Shown here: one piece after another, positions 6,656-11,213 of the stretch
How the letters are laid out: each line of letters begins with the position of its first letter
Numbering within the stretch: the first letter of the stretch is position 1
NCBI GenBank assembly: GCA_027026295.1
Contig: JALVOR010000193.1
Location: 1-11,213 of the forward strand
Length of the DNA: 11,213 bases
Direction of reading: 5' to 3'
Source of the DNA: Anaerolineales bacterium
GTDB lineage: Bacteria; Chloroflexota; Anaerolineae; Anaerolineales; DRMV01
Program-made: the position numbers and the translations under genes
Notes under the pieces: model-generated
Told to the model about the DNA's origin: nothing
The model's database searches: none
Seen by the model: the letters and a program-made list of their open reading frames with translations, nothing else

Positions 6656-7573
6656 ATGTCCCCAACTGTTTCCAAAGCCGTTGCGCCGCGGCGCAGCCTG
6701 CGGCAGCGCGTGGCTCGCTTGGCGGCCATCCTCGCGGGCGCTGCCATCGTGACGGTGCTGACGCTCAACGTGGGCTTGGCGTGGCTGCTGGTGGAAACCA
6801 TGACCCACCCGCCCTGCCGCGAGCCGGTGCCCCTCGCGGGGCAGCCCGCGCCCGAGGAACACTGGCTGCCCACCGCCGATGGCCACCAAATCCGGGTGTG
6901 GTATTACCCCTCCCGCAACGGTGCGGTGGTGTTGACCTTTGGCGGCATGGACGGGGCGTTGGGCGATCGCCTGCCGCCGGTGGCTTTCCTGCTCGCAGCG
7001 GGCTATGGCGTGGTGCAGGTTGATACTCGCGCCTGTGCGCGCCCGCCTGCGCCCGTCACCCAGGGATACAATGAACTTTACGATGGCGAGGCTGCCCTCG
7101 ATTTTGCCCTTGCCCGCCCGGAGGTGGAGGCCGACCGCGTGGGCGCGTTGGGGTTTTCCATGGGCGGGGCGACGGCGCTGCGTTTGGCGGCACAACGCGC
7201 CGAGGTGCGGGCGGTGGTGCGCGATGGCGGCTTTGCGTGCCTCGGCAGGCTGCTTTCCCCCGCGGCGGGTGATGGCTGGGCGACGCGCGTGCATAAAGAC
7301 ACAATTTTGCTGCTCTACCGCTGGCGCGCCCACATCGACCCGTGGGCGGTGTGCCCGGTGGACGATTTGGCTGCCATTGCGCCGCGCCCGGTGCTGCTTA
7401 TTTACGGCGAGCACGAGGTGGCCTGTGGTCTGGCGCAAGTGCGAGAAGCAGGCGACCATGTGCAACTCTGGCTGGTGCCCGGCGGCGACCACGGGCGCAA
7501 CCACATTGTTGCTCCTGCAGCATTTCGGCAGCGGGTGTTGGCGTTTTTCGGAGAAGCATTTTGGGGCAGGTAG
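6656..7573 (+). CDS. Membrane-anchored alpha/beta hydrolase
   Basis: A 305-residue serine hydrolase of the alpha/beta fold, substrate unknown. Residues 1-20 are basic (PRRSLRQRVAR) and are followed by one hydrophobic helix (about 20-46), which suggests an N-in anchor or uncleaved signal with the catalytic domain outside. The nucleophile elbow is GFSMGG with Ser168; the probable catalytic His is H279 in GGDHGRNH. After strand LLIYGEHEV the usual acidic residue is Glu254 rather than Asp. The GGMDG at about 95-103 could be the oxyanion-hole loop, and ADGHQIRVWYYP fits the strand pair before it. The ATG at 6656 has AGGAGG 7 bases upstream. An in-frame ATG at 6635 lies in the -10 box and is rejected. 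The gene stands alone between the divergent scpA cluster and rel. An esterase or dipeptidyl-peptidase-like role is possible but not shown. Confidence 0.88.
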   Translation: MSPTVSKAVAPRRSLRQRVARLAAILAGAAIVTVLTLNVGLAWLLVETMTHPPCREPVPLAGQPAPEEHWLPTADGHQIRVWYYPSRNGAVVLTFGGMDGALGDRLPPVAFLLAAGYGVVQVDTRACARPPAPVTQGYNELYDGEAALDFALARPEVEADRVGALGFSMGGATALRLAAQRAEVRAVVRDGGFACLGRLLSPAAGDGWATRVHKDTILLLYRWRAHIDPWAVCPVDDLAAIAPRPVLLIYGEHEVACGLAQVREAGDHVQLWLVPGGDHGRNHIVAPAAFRQRVLAFFGEAFWGR

Positions 7574-7788
7574 CGCGGTAACGGTGCTCTTTGCGCAATT
7601 GGGGCATTCTGGGGACATCTTGCCCGTTTCATGGGGCTTTAATGCGCTATAATTACCCCGCCTCCTTTCTTCTCTTCGCCGGGCTATCTTGCTCGAAGGC
7701 GCGGAACATAACACCGGGAAACCAACGTCTGAGTTTTTCGTGCGTTTTCCTTGCCGAGGGTGAAAGGATACCTTCTTCGTAGCAGCGT
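7574..7788. other. Intergenic region and presumed leader of rel
   Basis: About 215 bases without a gene. It contains a candidate -10 (7648-7653). Downstream of that is a leader of about 130 bases with a small hairpin (GAGGGT..ACCTTC, 7757-7774, one G-U pair) whose loop carries GAAAGGA. I recognise no riboswitch class. No good terminator for the preceding hydrolase is visible; GGGCA..TGCCC (around 7602-7625) has only 5 paired bases and no T run. Confidence 0.5.
7648..7653 (+). promoter_or_regulatory. Candidate -10 box (TATAAT) of the rel operon
   Basis: A perfect TATAAT lies about 140 bases before the rel start. No hexamer close to TTGACA sits 16-18 bases upstream, so the call rests on the -10 and its position in an intergenic gap. 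Confidence 0.45.
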
Positions 7789-10008
7789 GTGTTTATGCGA
7801 CTTGAACAATTATTGGAAAAACTGCCTGACTATTACACAATTGCCGACAAAGACCTGGTGACGCGGGCCTATCGCAAGGCGGAGAGCGCCCATGAGGGGC
7901 AGAAACGTGCCTCGGGTGAGCCTTATGTGCAGCATTGTCTTGCCGTCGCCGAGATTTTGGCAGAATTGCGTATGCCCGCTGCGGTGGTCGCGGCGGGTCT
8001 TTTGCATGATACTGTCGAAGACACCGACACGACCTTGGAAGATCTGCGCCGCGATTTCGGTGATGAGGTGGCTTCTTTAGTGGATGGCGTGACCAAACTG
8101 GTTTCCCTGCCGCGGGTTTCCCGCGCCGATGGCGTGGCGGAAAACGGCGAAGGGGAAGAAGGGGAAGAAACCTTTGAGCAGGTCTCTGAGCGGGAACGCA
8201 AACGGGCGTTGACCAATGAATCGCTGCGGAAGACTTTTTTGGCGATGAGCAAAGACGTGCGGGTGGTCATCATCAAACTCGCCGACCGCTTGCACAACAT
8301 GCGCACGCTGGCTTCCCTGCCGCCCGAAAAACAGCGCCGCATTGCCCGGCAAACCCTGGATATTTTCGCCCCCCTTGCCAACCGCCTTGGCATTTGGCAA
8401 ATCAAATGGGAATTGGAAGACCTTGGCTTCCGCTATGTGAACCCGGAAGCCTATAAAGAAATTGCCCGCAAACTTTCTGAGCGCCGCACCAAGCGCGAAA
8501 AGGAATTGCAGAAAGCGGCTGAGCGCATTCGAGAGGTGTTGACCGAGGCCGGCATTCGCGGCAAGGTGTACGGTCGCCCCAAGCACATTTACTCGATTTA
8601 CCGCAAAATGCAGCGCAAAGGCGTGCCTTTCGAGGCGCTGCGCGACATCCGCGGCGTGCGAGTGATTGTGGACGACATCCCGACATGCTATGCCGTGCTG
8701 GGAGTGGTGCACACCCACTGGAAGCCGATTCCGGGTGAGTTCGATGATTACATTGCCAACCCGAAAGACAATTCCTACCAATCCCTGCACACGGCGGTAT
8801 TGTTTGAGGATGGCAAGGTGCTGGAAATCCAGATCCGTACCGAAGAAATGCACCGCCAGGCGGAATACGGCATTGCGGCGCACTGGCGCTACAAGGAAAG
8901 CGGCGGGCGGATGGACGAGGAGTTTGAGCGTAAAATCAACTGGCTGCGGCAGTTGATGGAATGGCAGCAGGATGTTTCCGACGCGTCGGAATTCATCGAT
9001 GGCATGAAAACCGACGTCTTCGACGACCGCATCTATGTTTTTACCCCGCGCGGCGACATCATTGATCTACCTGCCGGTGCCACGCCCATTGACTTTGCCT
9101 ACCACATTCACACGGAAATCGGCCATCGCTGCCGCGGCGCAAAGGTGAACGGCAAACTCGTACCGCTGAGTTACAAACTCAAAACCGGCGACCAGGTGGA
9201 AATCCTCACCGCCCGTCGCGGTGGCCCCAGCCGCGACTGGCTCAACCCTCATCTGGAACTGGTCAAAACCCAGCGGGCGCGAGCGAAAGTCCGTCAATGG
9301 TTCAAAAAGCAGGCGCGCGAGCAAAATCTGGCACACGGGCGTGCGGTGCTGGAAAAGGAATTCAAGCGCCTTGGCTTGGACCAACTTCCGCTGGAAGACG
9401 TGGCAAAGCATTTCGGCTACCGCCTGGTAGATGATATGTATGTCGCCATCGGTACTGGCGATTTGTCCCTCAACCGCATCATTGCTTATCTCGCCGAAAC
9501 CGAACGGGAAGAGCAGCAATCGTACCTGACACCCCACGCCCGCCCGCAGAAGCCCAGTGGCAGCAACGAAATTACCATCATGGGTCTGAAAGGCATGCTC
9601 ATCAACTTTGCCAGGTGCTGTAACCCGGCCCCTGGCGACCCCATTGTGGGCTATGTGACTCGCGGGCGCGGCGCGATTATTCATCGGCAGGACTGCCCCA
9701 ACGTGCTGCGCGTGCGCGATAAAGGCCGGCTGGTGCAGGTTTCCTGGGGCGTGCCTACGGAATCCTACGCCGTGCCCATTCAGGTACGGGCTTATGACCG
9801 AGACGGTTTGATGAAAGACGTCGCGGTGGTGATTTCTGAAGAAGGTGTGAACATCGACAAGGTCAGTGTAAAAGTGTCCGAGCGCACCGGGCAGGCCGTG
9901 CTTGACCTGGTTTTGCGGGTGCGCGATATTGCCCAGTTGAGCCGTGTGCTCAACCGTTTGGAAAACCTGCCCAACGTGCTGGATGCTTACCGCAAGCGCG
10001 CGGGCTGA
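7789..10008 (+). CDS. rel: RelA/SpoT-family (p)ppGpp synthetase/hydrolase
   Basis: Makes, and probably also degrades, the stringent-response alarmone (p)ppGpp. The full-length 739 residues have the standard order: the HD hydrolase domain with H49, H73-D74 in LLHDTVEDT, and D166 in KLADRLHNMRTL; the synthetase domain (about 240-370, GRPKHIYSIYRKM, RDIRGVRVIV, NSYQSLHT, EIQIRTEEMH.QAEYGIAAHWRYK); TGS (about 413-475); the zinc-finger-like region with C610, C611, H632 and C636; and a C-terminal ACT domain (about 665-739). The synthetase loop reads GEFDDYIANPK (EFDD 317-320), where bifunctional Rel proteins usually carry RFKD. An acidic stretch (about 114-136) enlarges the HD domain. Start: GTG 7789 or ATG 7795, after an in-frame TAG at 7780; neither has a good Shine-Dalgarno. 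First gene of an operon with VKOR and the acidic protein. Confidence 0.97.
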   Translation: MFMRLEQLLEKLPDYYTIADKDLVTRAYRKAESAHEGQKRASGEPYVQHCLAVAEILAELRMPAAVVAAGLLHDTVEDTDTTLEDLRRDFGDEVASLVDGVTKLVSLPRVSRADGVAENGEGEEGEETFEQVSERERKRALTNESLRKTFLAMSKDVRVVIIKLADRLHNMRTLASLPPEKQRRIARQTLDIFAPLANRLGIWQIKWELEDLGFRYVNPEAYKEIARKLSERRTKREKELQKAAERIREVLTEAGIRGKVYGRPKHIYSIYRKMQRKGVPFEALRDIRGVRVIVDDIPTCYAVLGVVHTHWKPIPGEFDDYIANPKDNSYQSLHTAVLFEDGKVLEIQIRTEEMHRQAEYGIAAHWRYKESGGRMDEEFERKINWLRQLMEWQQDVSDASEFIDGMKTDVFDDRIYVFTPRGDIIDLPAGATPIDFAYHIHTEIGHRCRGAKVNGKLVPLSYKLKTGDQVEILTARRGGPSRDWLNPHLELVKTQRARAKVRQWFKKQAREQNLAHGRAVLEKEFKRLGLDQLPLEDVAKHFGYRLVDDMYVAIGTGDLSLNRIIAYLAETEREEQQSYLTPHARPQKPSGSNEITIMGLKGMLINFARCCNPAPGDPIVGYVTRGRGAIIHRQDCPNVLRVRDKGRLVQVSWGVPTESYAVPIQVRAYDRDGLMKDVAVVISEEGVNIDKVSVKVSERTGQAVLDLVLRVRDIAQLSRVLNRLENLPNVLDAYRKRAG

Positions 10009-10038
10009 ACCCGATTGCGATTTCCCGGAGGTGCGCTG

Positions 10039-10479
10039 ATGGAAACCAAACCGACCAGGGCTTATGTGGCATCGTTTGTGTTGACTGTGCTGGGGCTGGC
10101 CGATGCCACCTACCTTACCCTGCTCAAATTCACTCATCACGAGGCCATGTGTGCCGGTGTAGGTGATTGTTATACCGTCAACACCAGCAAATATGCCGAG
10201 ATTCACGGCGTGCCCATTGCGCTGCTGGGGGCGCTGGCTTACCTTGCCATCCTTGCCCTGTTGTGGCTGGAACGCCGTCATCCGTTGGCGCAGCAGCACG
10301 GCCCAATGGCGGAGTTTGCCCTGATTTTCGCCGGTGTGCTCTATTCGGCTTACCTTACTTACCTTGAGGCCGAGGTCATTCACGCCTTTTGCCCCTATTG
10401 CCTTGTCTCGGCGACAATCTTGCTTTTTTTGCTGATTTTGGCTATCATTCGCCTGCTCAATGAGGCTCCTCCCGAATGA
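10039..10479 (+). CDS. Vitamin K epoxide reductase (VKOR) family membrane protein
   Basis: Bacterial VKOR homologue: a quinone-coupled thiol oxidase that reoxidises a periplasmic or extracytoplasmic thioredoxin-like partner, doing the job of DsbB in many bacteria. The 146 residues have four predicted TM helices (about 9-29, 57-76, 91-113, 121-141). Motifs: the loop cysteines C38 and C44 (MCAGVGDC), the conserved Ser50 in VNTSKYAEIHGVPIALLG, and the active-site C118-P-Y-C121. ATG 10039 is chosen because GGAGG (10027-10031) lies 7 bases before it; a TTG at 10015 in frame would put that ribosome binding site inside the gene. No fused or adjacent thioredoxin partner is present, so one must be encoded elsewhere. 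It lies 30 bases after rel. Confidence 0.9.
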   Translation: METKPTRAYVASFVLTVLGLADATYLTLLKFTHHEAMCAGVGDCYTVNTSKYAEIHGVPIALLGALAYLAILALLWLERRHPLAQQHGPMAEFALIFAGVLYSAYLTYLEAEVIHAFCPYCLVSATILLFLLILAIIRLLNEAPPE

Positions 10480-10509
10480 GCCTCCATCTTTTTCAGGAGG
10501 TGGCGCCCC

Positions 10510-10743
10510 ATGCCTCGCATTCGTTGTGCCTACGAGGACTGTGTTTTCCTTGATGAGCGTTACTGCACGGCTTCGGTGGTGGAAATCGACCCTGGCCGCG
10601 GGTGCTTGACTTACAAGCCGACCGTTGAGGTGTTGGAGACGTTGGGCGACGATGATTTTTTGGACGATGACGATTTCCTTGACGATGACGATGATTTCCT
10701 GGATGATGATGACGATTTTTGGGATGATGACGACGATATCTGA
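10510..10743 (+). CDS. Small protein: four-cysteine motif plus Asp-rich tail
   Basis: A 77-residue protein I cannot name with certainty. The N-terminal 37 residues carry C6-x4-C11-x7-C19-x12-C32 with the frame IRCAYEDC, YCTASVVEIDP and GCLTYKP. This is reminiscent of DUF1540-type small zinc-binding-like proteins (similarity by eye only). Residues 47-77 are an acidic tail: 22 of 31 residues are Asp, arranged as runs of 3, 4, 5, 5 and 5 Asp separated by F-L, F-L, F-L and F-W pairs, ending in Ile. The start is supported by AGGAGG (10495-10500) 9 bases before ATG. It lies 30 bases after the VKOR gene and before a terminator, as last gene of the rel operon. Cytosolic; no signal or TM segment. Metal binding and protein binding are both guesses. 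Confidence 0.85.
   Translation: MPRIRCAYEDCVFLDERYCTASVVEIDPGRGCLTYKPTVEVLETLGDDDFLDDDDFLDDDDDFLDDDDDFWDDDDDI
10648..10740 (+). repeat. In-gene repeat encoding Asp runs split by Phe-Leu/Trp
   Basis: Degenerate 18- to 21-base units made of GAT/GAC codons and ending in TTT/TTC plus a Leu or Trp codon, about 4.5 copies. GAT and GAC alternate irregularly between copies, so the protein pattern seems selected rather than produced by a very recent slippage. Confidence 0.75.
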
Positions 10744-10760
10744 TTGAATGTTTTTCCATG

Positions 10761-10795
10761 CCCCCGCGCACAAATTGAGCGGGGGTGTTGTTTGT
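10761..10795 (+). terminator. Rho-independent terminator of the rel operon
   Basis: The 7-bp stem CCCCCGC/GCGGGGG (10761-10767 and 10779-10785) with an 11-base loop is followed by an interrupted T-rich tract (TGTTGTTTGTG). It stands 18 bases after the stop of the small acidic protein and ahead of the next ribosome binding site. Confidence 0.7.
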
Positions 10796-10813
10796 GATTG
10801 TGGAGGCAGAGCC

Positions 10814-11213
10814 ATGCGGCTGAGTGCATTTTTCGGGCAAACGCAACGGCAGGTAGCGCGTTACCAGCCGGAAGACGGGCGCTATTGGCTGCTGCGGGCG
10901 GCTTACTGGCACGAAAGCGCGGTGCGGCTGTGGCTCCCTTTGGGGCTGGCGCTGCGCGAGCGGCTGGTTGCCCATCTGGAAGCCGCCGCGAATGCCCCTT
11001 TCCAGCCTGTGGATTTTCCCCCGCTGGATGGCGCGTGGCAGCCCGCCTTGCCGTCTGCCCTTGAGGAATTGTTAGCCGCTCATGTGGCTTCCTACCGCCA
11101 TCTGCCGCGCCTGCTGCTTTCCCGCCGCGGCGAGCGGCTGACGGCGTTGGCGCTGGAAGGCGACGCCGGGGCTGCTCGCGAAGCCGCTTCGCACCTGCAC
11201 GGGCGCTGGGAAG
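10814..11213 (+). CDS. Prolyl-tRNA synthetase-like protein, degenerate active site (3' end cut)
   Basis: The first 133 residues of a longer protein. It begins MRLSAFFGQTQRQVARYQPE, followed by WLLRAAYW and LWLPLGLALRERL. This parallels the ProRS N-terminus (MRLSQLFGKTLREAP.., LLLRAG.., ..YLPLG.RV..KI) and its class II motif 1 region. Further on, PSALEELLAAHVASYRHLP matches the ProRS stretch PTHEEVxTxLV..E..SYRQLP, and LSRRGERL sits where motif 2 (KFRDE) belongs. The THEE residues, the FRDE/RPR-GLxRGREFxMKD stretch and about 30 residues between LPLG and SYR are missing or altered, so it is unlikely to charge tRNA-Pro itself. The start is backed by GGAGG 7 bases upstream of ATG 10814. It has its own transcription or reads through the terminator before it. 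Alternatives: another class II synthetase paralogue, or an unrelated protein with chance likeness. Confidence 0.6.
   Translation, partial: MRLSAFFGQTQRQVARYQPEDGRYWLLRAAYWHESAVRLWLPLGLALRERLVAHLEAAANAPFQPVDFPPLDGAWQPALPSALEELLAAHVASYRHLPRLLLSRRGERLTALALEGDAGAAREAASHLHGRWE

Noticed and set aside
6569..7714. A 381-codon minus-strand frame over the hydrolase
   Set aside because: Arg/His-rich shadow of a clear alpha/beta hydrolase with a promoter and ribosome binding site; no recognisable domain.
7654..7788. Possible riboswitch or T-box before rel
   Set aside because: I could not find the conserved core of any class I know; only one weak hairpin is visible.
9067..10815. A 582-codon open frame on the minus strand across rel, VKOR and the acidic gene
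   Set aside because: It lies fully antisense to three well-supported genes, its product is low-complexity (Ile/Val runs are the reverse of the Asp repeats) and no family motif is seen. Long antisense frames are normal in GC-rich DNA.
1..11213. tRNA genes, transposases, phage or defence genes
   Set aside because: Nothing with the needed motifs was found on either strand; the GXGSGKT of udk is the only P-loop, and the repeats lack an associated transposase in the window.

Overview
The window looks like part of a chromosome from a GC-rich bacterium, most likely a member of the Chloroflexota (Anaerolineae-like). This assignment is an inference from three things: the mix of genes, the style of the Rel protein, and intergenic repeats of a kind often seen in such environmental genomes. 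There is no rRNA, tRNA, CRISPR array, transposase or phage gene. Every protein-coding gene but two is a recognisable housekeeping, membrane or signalling type.

Positions 1-5996 hold a tightly packed minus-strand cluster, read from right to left: scpA (chromosome condensation), a DUF255/YyaL-type thioredoxin-fold protein, uridine kinase (udk), a small VTT/DedA-like membrane protein, and a Cache-HAMP-GAF-PAS sensor histidine kinase that runs off the left edge just after its phospho-accepting His. Gaps are 3 to about 70 bases or small overlaps, so one operon is likely. A TATAAT box only 6 bases before the scpA ATG suggests a leaderless transcript. The only sizeable gap inside the cluster, between the DUF255 gene and udk, is filled by a tandem array of 7-base repeats.

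Positions 5997-6655 are a divergent intergenic region of about 660 bases, rich in repeats: a pair of inverted GTGTC..TGCGAG arms, then a block of short degenerate repeats (CACGGAT units and CCGAGGC-type arms). A good promoter (TTGACG-18-TAGAAT) at its right end serves a membrane-anchored alpha/beta hydrolase.

Positions 7574-10743 hold a plus-strand operon: a full-length RelA/SpoT-family (p)ppGpp synthetase/hydrolase, a four-helix VKOR-family thiol-disulfide membrane enzyme, and a 77-residue protein with four cysteines and a remarkable Asp-rich tail. The genes are spaced by 30 bases each and end at a hairpin terminator. After it a new gene starts with a strong ribosome binding site. Its first 133 residues resemble the N-terminus of prolyl-tRNA synthetase, but with the catalytic motifs eroded or deleted.

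The points most worth a second look are the ProRS-like pseudo-enzyme, the Rel protein that combines an intact hydrolase motif with an EFDD synthetase motif, the cysteine-cluster/poly-Asp small protein, and the three different families of intergenic repeats.
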